A stretch of 58,816 nt of DNA from Streptomyces virginiae (GTDB lineage Bacteria; Actinomycetota; Actinomycetes; Streptomycetales; Streptomycetaceae), in the NCBI RefSeq assembly GCF_000720455.1, contig NZ_JOAK01000035.1, positions 1-58,816 of the forward strand, read 5' to 3'. Made by a program: the position numbers and the translations under genes. A model generated the notes under the pieces. That model made no database searches. It saw nothing but the letters and a program-made list of their open reading frames with translations, and was not told the DNA's origin. How positions within the stretch are numbered: the first letter of the stretch is position 1; each line of letters starts with the position of its first letter. Of the stretch, positions 46,823-55,522 are shown one piece after another.

Positions 46823-47752
46823 TCAGAAGACGGACAGGCCCGTGAGCGTCGTGAAGCGGTCCAGGGCCGCGACGCCCGCCACCGAGTTGCCCCGGGAGTC
46901 CAGCCCCGGGCTCCACACGGCGAGGGTGCAGCGGCCCGGGACGACGGCGACGATCCCGCCGCCCACCCCGCTCTTGCCGGGCAGACCCACCCGGTAGGCG
47001 AACTCGCCGGCCGCGTCGTAGGTCCCGCAGGTCATCATCACGGCGTTGACCTGCTTGGCCTCGCTGCGCGTCAGCAGTCGCGAGCCGTCCGCGCGCAGCC
47101 CGTGCCGGGCCAGGAAGCTCCCGGCGCGGGCCAGGTCGGCGCAGCTCATCTCGATGGAGCACTGCCAGAAGTAGTGGTCCAGCAGCGCGGGCACGGGGTT
47201 GTCGATGTTCCCGTACGAGGCCATGAAGTGGGCGACGGCCGCGTTGCGGTCCCCGTGCTCCTGCTCGGAGGCGGCGACCTCGGCGTCGAACGCCATGTCC
47301 GGGTTCTGGCTCTCCTGCCGCAGGAACTCCAGCACTTCGCTGCTCGCGTCGCCCGTCAGGGTCTGGAGCCGGTCGGTGACCACGAGGGCGCCCGCGTTGA
47401 TGAACGGATTGCGCGGAATGCCGTTTTCGTACTCCAGCTGCACGAGCGAGTTGAACGGGTTGCCCGAGGGCTCCCGGCCGACCCGCTCCCACAGGCTGTC
47501 GCCGCCCCCGGCCAGTGCCAGGGCGAGCGCGAAGACCTTGGTGATCGACTGGGCGGAGAAGGGCACCTGCCAGTCCCCCACCCCGAAGACGTTGCCGTCG
47601 AGATCGGCGACGGCCATCCCGAACTGCCGCGGGTCCACGGCCGCGAGCGCCGGGATGTACTCGGCGGGCGTTCCGCTGCCCAGCAGCGGGGCGACGTCGG
47701 CGGCGATCCGCTCCAGCAGGGGCCCGTAGTCCGTGGGCGCAGCGTCGGGCAC
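46823..47752 (-). CDS. glsA: Glutaminase
   Basis: Serine-dependent glutaminase of 309 aa, converting glutamine to glutamate and ammonia; beta-lactamase-like fold. SxxK motif in FSAQSITKVFALALAL (about residues 63-78), then EPSGNPFNSLVQLE, NPFINAGALV, EVAASEQEHGDRN and GVGGGIVAVVPG. Length matches the family. GTG start 5 bp after the menG stop, so it is probably co-transcribed with menG, although the two pathways are not obviously linked. Confidence 0.94.
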   Translation of the reverse strand: MPDAAPTDYGPLLERIAADVAPLLGSGTPAEYIPALAAVDPRQFGMAVADLDGNVFGVGDWQVPFSAQSITKVFALALALAGGGDSLWERVGREPSGNPFNSLVQLEYENGIPRNPFINAGALVVTDRLQTLTGDASSEVLEFLRQESQNPDMAFDAEVAASEQEHGDRNAAVAHFMASYGNIDNPVPALLDHYFWQCSIEMSCADLARAGSFLARHGLRADGSRLLTRSEAKQVNAVMMTCGTYDAAGEFAYRVGLPGKSGVGGGIVAVVPGRCTLAVWSPGLDSRGNSVAGVAALDRFTTLTGLSVF

Positions 47753-47757
47753 GGCGG

Positions 47758-48450
47758 TCAGTCCTTGGTGCCTCTGTGCAGCGCGACGATGCCGCCGCTG
47801 AGGTTGCGCCAGGCGACCTTGGACCAGCCGGCCTTCTGCAGCAGGCCGGCCAGCGCCGGCTGGTCGGGCCATTCGCGGATGGACTCGGCGAGGTACACGT
47901 ACGCGTCGGGGTTGGACGACACGGCGCGGGCGACGGGCGGCAGCGCGCGCATCAGGTACTCGGTGTACACGGTCCGGAAGGGCGCCCAGGTGGGCTGCGA
48001 GAACTCGCAGATCACGACCTGCCCGCCGGGCTTGGTGACCCGGTACAGCTCGCGCAGCGCCGCGTCGGTGTCCTGGACGTTGCGCAGCCCGAAGGAGATC
48101 GTCACGGTGTCGAAGACGTCGTCCTTGAACGGCAGCCTCGTCGCGTCGCCGGCGGTCAGCGGAAGCCAGGAGTTCCGCTTCTTGCCCTCCATGAGCATGC
48201 CGAGGGAGAAGTCGCACGGGACGACGTACGCCCCGGTCGCGGCGAAGGGCAGCGAGGAGGTCGCCGTACCGGCGGCCAGGTCGAGGACCTTCTGCCCGGG
48301 GCGCGCGCCGACCGCCTTGGCGACCTCCTTGCGCCACACGCGGTCCTGGCCGAGGGAGAGGACGTCGTTGGTCAGGTCGTAGTTCGCCGCGACCCTGTCG
48401 AACATGGAGGCGACTTCGTGCGGCTGCTTGTCCAGGGAGGCCCTTGTCAC
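47758..48450 (-). CDS. menG: Demethylmenaquinone methyltransferase
   Basis: SAM-dependent C-methyltransferase of the UbiE/MenG family, 230 aa. It makes the last head-group step of menaquinone synthesis. [25 protein letters not shown] is the UbiE signature near the N-terminus. SAM motif I is [16 protein letters not shown], and [23 protein letters not shown] follows. GTG 48450 is chosen because upstream in-frame sequence is Arg/Pro-rich and not domain-like. Works downstream of mqnA/mqnC products and the polyprenyl synthase. Confidence 0.93.
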   Translation of the reverse strand: MTRASLDKQPHEVASMFDRVAANYDLTNDVLSLGQDRVWRKEVAKAVGARPGQKVLDLAAGTATSSLPFAATGAYVVPCDFSLGMLMEGKKRNSWLPLTAGDATRLPFKDDVFDTVTISFGLRNVQDTDAALRELYRVTKPGGQVVICEFSQPTWAPFRTVYTEYLMRALPPVARAVSSNPDAYVYLAESIREWPDQPALAGLLQKAGWSKVAWRNLSGGIVALHRGTKD

Positions 48451-48567
48451 TGGCGTTCGCCCCTCGTGTTGCGATGCGGATCGGCGGGTACGGCCCCATC
48501 CTCTCAGGCCGCGCGGGCCCGGAGGGCGCGGGCTCCGCCGTACCGCGCCGTACCGGTTCCGTACCCG

Positions 48568-48599
48568 AGCGTAGAACTGTTCCGAAGGACAGTTACGCT
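48568..48599. promoter_or_regulatory. Inverted repeat in the menG / DUF3152 divergent promoter region
   Basis: AGCGT (48568-48572) and AACTGT (48575-48580) pair with ACAGTT (48589-48594) and ACGCT (48595-48599) around TCCGAAGG. A 2-nt bulge interrupts the left arm. It is centred between the two divergent genes and could serve either promoter. Confidence 0.45.
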
Positions 48600-48716
48600 G
48601 CGACGCCGCATGCACGTTGACTGCCAGGGTGCGGCCCGGTGAGGGTCACCCACCGGATCAGGACCGCAAACCGTGGGCGGGTCCGGCAGTGGCCGCCGCG
48701 AACAGGAAGCTTCACG

Positions 48717-49625
48717 ATGCCGGCAGGCCATTCCACCGGTCGTTCCCGCCGAGACGGCCCGCGCGCCAGGCGCCGGGCCGAACGGCGCAGGCGGCTGCGG
48801 CGCACGATCCTCCTCGGTTCGGCGGCGCTGGTCGCCGTCTCGGCGACCGCCTACGCGCTGCTGCCCGAGGACGACACCACCACGGCCGCCAAGGGCCGCA
48901 CGGCCGCCCGGCCCGACGCCCCGGACGGGGAGGGCACCGACGCCGCGGGGAATCCGCTCCCGCAGGGCGGCGCGAAGTCCCCCGAGGCCGCGCCGTCCCC
49001 CGCCGCCCCCTCGCAGCAGCCCGCGGGCTCGCCCTCGGCGTCCACGGGCGCCCCGTCGACGCCCGCCAAGCCCGGCACCTTCTCCGGGTCGTCCGCTTCC
49101 GGCACCGCGCAGGGCAAGGGGACGACACGGCGCTGGCGGCTGGAGGTCGAGGAGGGCAGCGGGATCGACCCGGAGGCCGCCGCCCGCTCCGTCGAGGCGA
49201 TCCTCGGGGACCCGCGCGGCTGGACCAGGGACCCGCGGTACGGCTTCCAGCTCGTCGGAGCGGGCCAGCCCGTGGACTTCACCGTCAAGATCGCGACGCC
49301 CAAGACCACCGACCTGCTGTGCGACGTGGTCACCCCGGAGCTCATCGGCGAGACCAACTGCCGGGTCGGCCACGTCGTGGTGGTGAACCTCAAGCGCTGG
49401 AAGGAGGGTTCGCCCCAGTTCAGCGGCTCCGTGGAGGAGTACCGGGCGCTGATCGTCAACCACGAGGTCGGGCACGAGATCGGCCGCGGCCACGAGGGCT
49501 GCCCGGGCGCCGGAAAGCCCGCACCGGCGATGATGCAGCAGATCAAGGGCCTGGAGGGATGCAAGTCCAACGCCTGGCCGTTCGACGCGAATGGAACCTA
49601 CCTGTCCGGTCCATCCGTCCTCTAG
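48717..49625 (+). CDS. DUF3152 membrane-anchored metzincin-like protein
   Basis: 302 aa from ATG 48717, which has AGGAAG 7-8 nt upstream. A basic N-terminus (RRAERRRRLRR) precedes one membrane helix at about 28-47, then a Pro/Ala/Ser-rich linker of ~110 aa. The extracellular C-terminal domain is about 170 aa. NHEVGHEIGRGHEGC at about 247-261 reads HExxHxxGxxH, the zinc-binding motif of metzincin proteases. Two Cys pairs may form disulfides (LLCDVV/TNCRV; GCPG/GCKS). A zinc peptidase role at the cell surface is inferred from the motif; DUF3152 has no assigned function. Confidence 0.85.
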   Translation: MPAGHSTGRSRRDGPRARRRAERRRRLRRTILLGSAALVAVSATAYALLPEDDTTTAAKGRTAARPDAPDGEGTDAAGNPLPQGGAKSPEAAPSPAAPSQQPAGSPSASTGAPSTPAKPGTFSGSSASGTAQGKGTTRRWRLEVEEGSGIDPEAAARSVEAILGDPRGWTRDPRYGFQLVGAGQPVDFTVKIATPKTTDLLCDVVTPELIGETNCRVGHVVVVNLKRWKEGSPQFSGSVEEYRALIVNHEVGHEIGRGHEGCPGAGKPAPAMMQQIKGLEGCKSNAWPFDANGTYLSGPSVL

Positions 49626-49631
49626 GACGGA

Positions 49632-49662
49632 GGGCGGCCCCCGGAAGGGCCGCCCGGGGGCC
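49632..49662 (+). terminator. Pair of mutually exclusive hairpins after the DUF3152 gene
   Basis: GGGCGGCCC / GGGCCGCCC (49632-49640 / 49647-49655) and GGCCCCCGG / CCGGGGGCC (49636-49644 / 49654-49662) are both perfect 9-bp stems sharing sequence. Only one can form at a time. They end just before the ribosome site of the next gene. Confidence 0.6.
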
Positions 49663-49679
49663 ATCGAGGAGTGGGAACC

Positions 49680-50102
49680 GTGCGCGTCGTCAGCTTCAGC
49701 GTCCCCACGTGGTTCCCCTCGTACGAGGAGCCGGGCGGGCCGCCGGCGCCGCACGAGGGCCTGCCGGCCGAGGCGCTGCTGACCGAGCAGGAGTCCGCCG
49801 TGTTCCTGTGCCTGGCCACCGGGGCCTCCAACCGGGAACTCGCCGTGGAGCTCCAACTGTCCGTCAGCACCGTCAAGTTCCACGTCGTGAACATACGGGC
49901 CAAGCTCGGCGGGATCAGCCGACTCCAGGCCTGCCTGCTGGCCGCCCTCGCCCGGCAGGGCGGCCGCCCCGCAGACATCCGCCCCGCCGACGACAGACCC
50001 GCCGACGACAGACCCGCCGGGGACGCGCCCGCCGCCGAGAGAGACGCCGGACCCGGCGCCGGCGCAGTCAGCGACGGCGGTGAAGCAGCCGTCCCCCGAT
50101 GA
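49680..50102 (+). CDS. Orphan LuxR-type helix-turn-helix regulator
   Basis: 140 aa. No receiver or ligand domain: about 35 residues of unrelated N-terminus (VRVVSFSVPTWFPSYEEPGG), then a LuxR-type HTH. TEQESAVFLCLATGASNRELAVELQLSVSTVKFHVVNIRAKLGG carries the recognition helix (about 38-82). The C-terminal ~45 residues are disordered and include RPADD-type pentapeptide repeats. GTG 49680 has GAGGAG 8 nt upstream. The 3' end overlaps the convergent gene by 35 bp. Targets unknown. Confidence 0.8.
   Translation: MRVVSFSVPTWFPSYEEPGGPPAPHEGLPAEALLTEQESAVFLCLATGASNRELAVELQLSVSTVKFHVVNIRAKLGGISRLQACLLAALARQGGRPADIRPADDRPADDRPAGDAPAAERDAGPGAGAVSDGGEAAVPR
49981..50030 (+). repeat. 15-bp tandem repeats in the LuxR-type gene
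   Basis: Near-exact copies of a 15-bp unit (GCCGACGACAGACCC) encode the repeated pentapeptide RPADD/RPADI/RPAGD. Copy number may vary by slippage. Confidence 0.55.
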
Positions 50103-50712
50103 CCGTGGCCACGCACGTGGTCGCGCCCAGCGCCAGCAGCTCGGCCTCGTCCGCCACCGCGAACACCGCGAAACGCGCCGCGGCACCCGGCTCCAGCACC
50201 CCGTGGAAGGCCTCCGCCGCCGACTCCCGGCCCGCGAGGGGGTCCAGGGCCGGCCGTCCCTCGTAGGGCGCCGGCGGCAGGATCGTCAGCCCCGAGCGGG
50301 ACACCGCCGTGCGCACCGCCGGAACCGTGAAGCGCCCGCACACCGCCACCACCCCGCGGGCCAGCAGCCGCTGCGTGCCGCGCCGGGCGCTGTTGCCCCA
50401 CCGCGGCTCGGTCATCTTCAGGGCGTCCAGCGCTTCCTCGCCGCTGATCGGGTCGGCGCCGAGCTCCGTGACCTCGTACGGGTCGTCCGGGTAGTACGTC
50501 CGCTCCAGCAGCTCGTCCGCCCCGCGCACCAGCAGACCCGGAGTGAGCACCCCCGGCCAGCGGCGGACCCGGGCGTGCGAGTGGGCCGCGCCGAGGTCCT
50601 CGTACCGGCCGACGCGGGCGATCCGGTCCCCTTCGACGAGGACCGCACCGCCCGCCAGCGGCGCGGACCCCGGTCCGGTCACGAGGAGTTCGGCGGCGTG
50701 CAGCGTCAGCAT
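50068..50712 (-). CDS. Imidazolonepropionase-like protein, degenerate amidohydrolase
   Basis: 214 aa. The N-terminal beta-sandwich of an amidohydrolase is recognisable (LLVTGPGSAPLAGGAVLVEGDRIARVGRYEDL, then RRWPGVLTPGLL). Where active members have PGxxNxHxH, this protein has PGLLVRGADEL, so the metal-binding HxH is missing. It also lacks most of the TIM barrel. The C-terminus returns to the sandwich (PGAAARFAVFAVADEAELLALGA...ATVIGGRLLHRR). ATG start 13 bp after the mqnC stop, so probably co-transcribed with mqnC. A structural or regulatory role is possible; catalysis by the usual mechanism is not. Confidence 0.75.
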   Translation of the reverse strand: MLTLHAAELLVTGPGSAPLAGGAVLVEGDRIARVGRYEDLGAAHSHARVRRWPGVLTPGLLVRGADELLERTYYPDDPYEVTELGADPISGEEALDALKMTEPRWGNSARRGTQRLLARGVVAVCGRFTVPAVRTAVSRSGLTILPPAPYEGRPALDPLAGRESAAEAFHGVLEPGAAARFAVFAVADEAELLALGATTCVATVIGGRLLHRRR

Positions 50713-50725
50713 CGTGTCGGACGCG

Positions 50726-51925
50726 TCAGTTCGCGGTGATGAGCTTCAGCTCGGGGTGCGCGGTGCCGCCCTCGATGGCGGTGGAGGAGATGTGCGAGAC
50801 GACGCGGTCGTCGACCGGGTCGTTCGCCGGGTCGTCGTGCACCAGCAGGTGCTCGTACGTCGTCGCGCGCTGCGCCGGCGTGCGGCCCGCCTTGCGGATC
50901 AGGTCGATGATCTCCTGGCGGTTGGAGCGGTGCTTGGCGCCGGCCGAGGAGACGACGTTCTCCTCCAGCATGATCGAGCCGAGGTCGTCCGCGCCGTAGT
51001 GCAGCGAGAGCTGGCCCGCCTCTTTGCCGACGGTCAGCCAGGAGCCCTGGATGTGGGCGATGTTGTCGAGGAACAGGCGCGCGATCGCGATCATGCGCAG
51101 GTACTCGAAGATCGTCGCCTGGGTGCGGCCCTTGAGGTGGTTGTTCTCGGGCTGGTACGTGTACGGGATGAAGGCGCGGAAGCCGCCCGTGCGGTCCTGC
51201 GTGTCCCGGATCATCGCGATGTGCTCGATGCGCTCGGCGTTGGTCTCGCCGGTGCCCATCAGCATGGTGGAGGTCGACTCCACGCCCAGCTTGTGGGCGA
51301 TCTCCATGATCTCCAGCCAGCGCTCGCCGGACTCCTTCAGCGGGGCGATCGCCTTGCGCGGGCGGGCCGGCAGCAGCTCGGCGCCGGCGCCCGCGAAGGA
51401 GTCCAGACCGGCCGCGTGGATGCGCTGGATGGCCTCCTCCGCCGAGACGCCCGAGATGCGGGCCATGTGCTCGACCTCGGACGCGCCGAGGGAGTGGATG
51501 ACCAGCTGCGGGAAGTCCTTCTTGATGGCGGAGAAGTGGTGCTCGTAGTACTCGACGCCGTAGTCCGGGTGGTGCCCGCCCTGGAACATGATCTGCGTGC
51601 CGCCGAGCTCGACGGTCTCCGCGCAGCGGCGCAGGATGTCGTCGAGGTCGCGGGACCAGCCCTTCTTCGTGTCCTTGGGGGCCGCGTAGAAGGCGCAGAA
51701 CTTGCACGCCGTGACGCACACGTTCGTGTAGTTGATGTTCCGCTCGATGATGTACGTCGCGATGTGCTCGGTGCCGGCGTAGCGGCGGCGGCGCACCGCG
51801 TCGGCCGCCTGGCCGAGCGCGTGCAGCGGCGCGTGGCGGTAGAGGTCGAGCGCCTCTTCCTGGGTGATCCGGCCCCCCGCTGCGGCGCGGTCGAGGACAG
51901 ACTGGAGAACGGCCTGGTCGGTCAC
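50726..51925 (-). CDS. mqnC: Cyclic dehypoxanthinylfutalosine synthase
   Basis: Radical-SAM enzyme of the futalosine menaquinone pathway, 399 aa. It cyclises dehypoxanthine futalosine to its cyclic form. The [4Fe-4S] motif is CVTACKFCAFY (C-x3-C-x2-C) at about 70-80, preceded by NINYTN. GTQIMFQGGHHPDYG, GAGAELLPARPRK and FIPYTYQPENNHLKG are typical of MqnC and distinguish it from MqnE. GTG start. Length and motifs are normal. Confidence 0.95.
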   Translation of the reverse strand: MTDQAVLQSVLDRAAAGGRITQEEALDLYRHAPLHALGQAADAVRRRRYAGTEHIATYIIERNINYTNVCVTACKFCAFYAAPKDTKKGWSRDLDDILRRCAETVELGGTQIMFQGGHHPDYGVEYYEHHFSAIKKDFPQLVIHSLGASEVEHMARISGVSAEEAIQRIHAAGLDSFAGAGAELLPARPRKAIAPLKESGERWLEIMEIAHKLGVESTSTMLMGTGETNAERIEHIAMIRDTQDRTGGFRAFIPYTYQPENNHLKGRTQATIFEYLRMIAIARLFLDNIAHIQGSWLTVGKEAGQLSLHYGADDLGSIMLEENVVSSAGAKHRSNRQEIIDLIRKAGRTPAQRATTYEHLLVHDDPANDPVDDRVVSHISSTAIEGGTAHPELKLITAN

Positions 51926-52002
51926 CGGGAGTCACCTTTCGGCGGTGTGTCTGTGTCAAGGTCCGGACCGATCCAGCCTACGCCAGCACCTGGCGGCGGT
52001 TT

Positions 52003-53808
52003 TCAGGGGCTGCGGGTGAGGTCTCCTTCGGGGTTCCCGGCCGGGGTGTCGCCCGACTTGTAGTGGAGCGTTCCGTTGGAGTTGAGGGTGAAGCGCTCGT
52101 CTGCGGATCCGTTGGAGCACACGCCGGGGGCGGGGTTGGGGCCGGCCGAGGTGTCCAGGACGAGGGAACGGTCGGTGGCGGAGGCCAGCCTCCAGTCGCC
52201 GCTGCAGTCGGTACCGAAGAGCGGCAGGATCGACTTGTCCCGGCCCACGACCTCACCCACCTTGCCGGCCTTGATCGTGATCTCGAACTCGGTGGAGAGC
52301 CGGGCGCGGGCGGTGGTGACCGTGCCCTTCCACGTGCCGATGAGCTCCTTGGGGACGTCGGGACGGCTCCCGGACGGCGGCGCGGAGCTCCCGCCGGTGG
52401 CCGCGGCCGAGGGGGCCGAGGCGCCCGGCGCGGGCGAGGAGGCCGAGGGGCGCCCGCCGGAGTCGGCCAGGTCCCGCTGCTCGCCGCCCCGGCCCGGCAG
52501 CAGGTCCAGGAAGTAGATCCCGCCGGACAGCACCGCGAGGACGGCCGCCGCGGCCAGTACGACGGTGCAGCTGAACCGGCGCCCCGCGGCGCTGACGGTG
52601 ACCTGCCGCCCGTCGGCCGCGCTCCGCGGCTGCGGCACCGCCCCACCGGCTCCGGCTCCGGGGAGCCCGCCCGCGGTCTCGGTGGGGCTGCCGTACGGGC
52701 CCGCGGCCGGGGATGCGTACGGGGAGCCCGCGCCCTGGCTCCCGTACGGGCCCGTGCTCCCGTACGGGACCTGGCTCCCGTACGAGGGGTCCGGGGCCCC
52801 GAAGCCGCCGGCGGGGCCGTACGACCCGGCGGTGAACGGCACCGGGCCCGAAGCGGCCTCCGGGGTGGCGGCCACGACCGCGGCCGGAGCCGCGCCCGTT
52901 CCCGCAGCGCCCTCGGAGGGCTCGGCGTCCAGGTCCAGCAGTGCCACCGCTGCCCGGCTCGCCTCCTCGACGAGGGGTGCCGGGAGCCAGCCGGGGGCGC
53001 CGAGCGCCCCGGCGAGGGCGGCGGCGACCGCTTCGGGGGCGGGCCGGTCGGCGGCCGTCTTGGCCAGGCAGGCCGCGATCAGGTCGCGCAGGTCCCCGGC
53101 CGGGAGCTCACCGAGCTCGGGCGGCTCGTGGACCACCTTGTAGAGGAGGGTGGCGGAGTTGTCCCCGGTGAAGGGCGGCCGGCCGGTTGCCGCGAAGGCC
53201 ATGACCGCGCCGAGCGAGAACACGTCGGCCGCCCCGGTGATCCCCTTGCCGAGGATCTGCTCGGGCGACATGTAGCCGGGCGAGCCGATGGAGACGCCGG
53301 TGGAGGTGAGCGAGGCGGTGCCGTCCGTGGCCCGCGCGATCCCGAAGTCGATCAGCCGCGGCCCGTCGAGGGTGAGCATCACGTTGGACGGCTTCACGTC
53401 GCGGTGGACGAGGCCCAGCCCGTGCACGGCCACCAGGGCCCGCGCCAGTCCCGCGCCCACGGCCCGTACCGATGCCTCCGGGAGCGGCCCGTGCGCGGCG
53501 AGCGCGCGGTCCAGGGAGGGGCCCGCCACGTAGCCGGTGGCCACCCACGGGACCGCGGCCTCCGGATCGGCGTCCAGGACCGGCGCGGTCCACTCGCCGC
53601 CGACCCGCCGGGCCGCCTCGACCTCGCGGCGGAACCGGGCCCGGAACTCCTCGTCGGAGGCGAAGTGCGGGTGCACGATCTTGACGGCGACGGTCCGTCC
53701 GCCCGCGCTGCGTCCCAGGTAGACCCGGCCCATGCCCCCCGCGCCGAGCCGGCCGAGCAACCGGTACGCGCCGATGGTCCGCGGCTCACCGGCTTCCAGC
53801 GGATGCAT
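52003..53808 (-). CDS. Membrane Ser/Thr protein kinase with extracellular sensor domain
   Basis: 601 aa. Kinase domain residues about 15-275: GRLGAGGMGRVYLGRSAGG (P-loop), VAVKIVHPH (Lys), VHRDVKPSNVML (catalytic loop, about 138), LIDFGIAR (DFG), GSPGYMSPEQ (activation end). A long Gly/Pro/Tyr/Ser-rich linker (PYGS-type repeats) runs to one transmembrane helix near 415-435. The outer ~115 residues start LIGTWKGTVTTARARLSTEFEI and contain two Cys (GTDCSGDW; PGVCSNG); they resemble a small beta-barrel sensor, not PASTA repeats. Ligand unknown. Lies between mqnC and mqnA. Confidence 0.93.
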   Translation of the reverse strand: MHPLEAGEPRTIGAYRLLGRLGAGGMGRVYLGRSAGGRTVAVKIVHPHFASDEEFRARFRREVEAARRVGGEWTAPVLDADPEAAVPWVATGYVAGPSLDRALAAHGPLPEASVRAVGAGLARALVAVHGLGLVHRDVKPSNVMLTLDGPRLIDFGIARATDGTASLTSTGVSIGSPGYMSPEQILGKGITGAADVFSLGAVMAFAATGRPPFTGDNSATLLYKVVHEPPELGELPAGDLRDLIAACLAKTAADRPAPEAVAAALAGALGAPGWLPAPLVEEASRAAVALLDLDAEPSEGAAGTGAAPAAVVAATPEAASGPVPFTAGSYGPAGGFGAPDPSYGSQVPYGSTGPYGSQGAGSPYASPAAGPYGSPTETAGGLPGAGAGGAVPQPRSAADGRQVTVSAAGRRFSCTVVLAAAAVLAVLSGGIYFLDLLPGRGGEQRDLADSGGRPSASSPAPGASAPSAAATGGSSAPPSGSRPDVPKELIGTWKGTVTTARARLSTEFEITIKAGKVGEVVGRDKSILPLFGTDCSGDWRLASATDRSLVLDTSAGPNPAPGVCSNGSADERFTLNSNGTLHYKSGDTPAGNPEGDLTRSP

Positions 53809-53911
53809 CGCGTCCCCCCAATTCCCCGTGATCCCGGGCGCCTTGTGGCACCCGGCCGAGCAGCAGCCTAGGCGGTGCGGGGCGGGGGGAGGGCGCGGCC
53901 GTCACCCTTTT

Positions 53912-53939
53912 GCATTTCCCGCTCCCCGCGGAGAAATGC
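53912..53939 (-). terminator. Hairpin downstream of mqnA
   Basis: GCATTTC-CCGC-N5-GCGG-(A)-GAAATGC, an 11-bp stem with one bulge, about 75 nt past the mqnA stop. It could end the mqnA transcript or lie in the kinase leader. Confidence 0.5.
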
Positions 53940-54014
53940 GGAAAGGGCGGGAATTCCCGGGAAACCGGGCATTCACCTGCCGGGCACTTTGGATCTACCC
54001 GGCGGTAAACCCGG

Positions 54015-54887
<873 letters not shown>

Positions 54888-54978
54888 CTAGTCCCACGGT
54901 CTGCGTCAGCCTTGAGGCGGGTCTCAAACGTCCGGGTGACGTGATCTTTCCCTCTGGTCTCGGCCGCATGGTGCGTGC

Positions 54979-54984
54979 TAGGCT
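54979..54984 (+). promoter_or_regulatory. -10 box of the cold-shock gene
   Basis: TAGGCT matches the Streptomyces TAGRRT consensus at five of six positions. Transcription would start near 54991 and give a leader of about 125 nt. The -35 is weak. Confidence 0.5.
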
Positions 54985-55022
54985 CGCCGCAAGTTGCAGT
55001 TTGGTTTCCCTTGCAGTACGAG

Positions 55023-55060
55023 GCCTGCGGAGAATGTGACCCGCAGGCTTTTGTAGTTTT
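55023..55060 (+). promoter_or_regulatory. Terminator-like hairpin in the cold-shock mRNA leader
   Basis: GCCTGCGG (55023-55030) and CCGCAGGC (55041-55048) form a perfect 8-bp stem with a 10-nt loop, followed at once by TTTTGTAGTTTT. It resembles an intrinsic terminator, 55 nt before the ATG, and suggests transcription attenuation or a temperature-responsive switch. Confidence 0.65.
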
Positions 55061-55115
55061 CAGACTTCTTAGCAGGTTCTGGAGCAGGGCGACCCTTTGG
55101 CCCATAGGAGGGCTC

Positions 55116-55319
55116 ATGGCTACCGGAACCGTGAAGTGGTTCAACGCTGAAAAGGGCTTCGGCTTCATCGCCCAGGACGGCGGCGGCCCGGATGTCTTCG
55201 TCCACTACTCCGCGATCAACGCCTCTGGCTTCCGCTCCCTCGAGGAGAACCAGCAGGTCAACTTCGACGTCACGCAGGGTCCGAAGGGCCCGCAGGCGGA
55301 GAACGTCACCCCGGCCTAG
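55116..55319 (+). CDS. CspA-family cold-shock protein
   Basis: 67-aa single-stranded nucleic-acid-binding protein of the cold-shock fold. RNP1 is KGFGFIAQ and RNP2 is VFVHYSAI; the start [14 protein letters not shown] is canonical. AGGAGG ends 4 nt before the ATG. A leader of about 125 nt carries a hairpin and T-tract, and a strong terminator follows, so it is monocistronic. Proteins of this family destabilise RNA structure and can antiterminate, which may bear on the leader hairpin. Confidence 0.97.
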   Translation: MATGTVKWFNAEKGFGFIAQDGGGPDVFVHYSAINASGFRSLEENQQVNFDVTQGPKGPQAENVTPA

Positions 55320-55362
55320 TCGCCAGGGCCAACCTCATCGCGGGTTGGAATAGCAGTACCCA

Positions 55363-55405
55363 AGGAGCCCTGTCCCCTCTGCGCGAGCAGAGCGGCAGGG
55401 CTCCT
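55363..55405 (+). terminator. Terminator of the cold-shock gene
   Basis: AGGAGCCCTG / CAGGGCTCCT outer stem (10 bp), inner CTCTGC-GCGA-GCAGAG stem with a GNRA tetraloop, then TGCCTTTTCC. Confidence 0.88.
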
Positions 55406-55476
55406 GCCTTTTCCCTGCCGGGTGGGGGCGGACGGGCCGTGCGGCCCGGAAGAGACGTCTCGGGCCCGCATGGCTC

Positions 55477-55506
55477 GGGCCCGCACCGTGTGGACGGTGC
55501 GGGCCC
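55477..55506 (-). terminator. Terminator of the transglycosylase gene
   Basis: GGGCCCGCACCGT / ACGGTGCGGGCCC, a perfect 13-bp stem with a 4-nt loop, 16 nt past the stop of the minus-strand gene. Confidence 0.85.
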
Positions 55507-55522
55507 AGGAGCGTGGAGCGGG

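Noticed and set aside
54975..55115. N-terminal extension of the cold-shock protein
   Set aside because: The frame stays open upstream, but AGGAGG and the canonical ATGTVKWFN start lie at 55116, and the upstream part is the structured leader.
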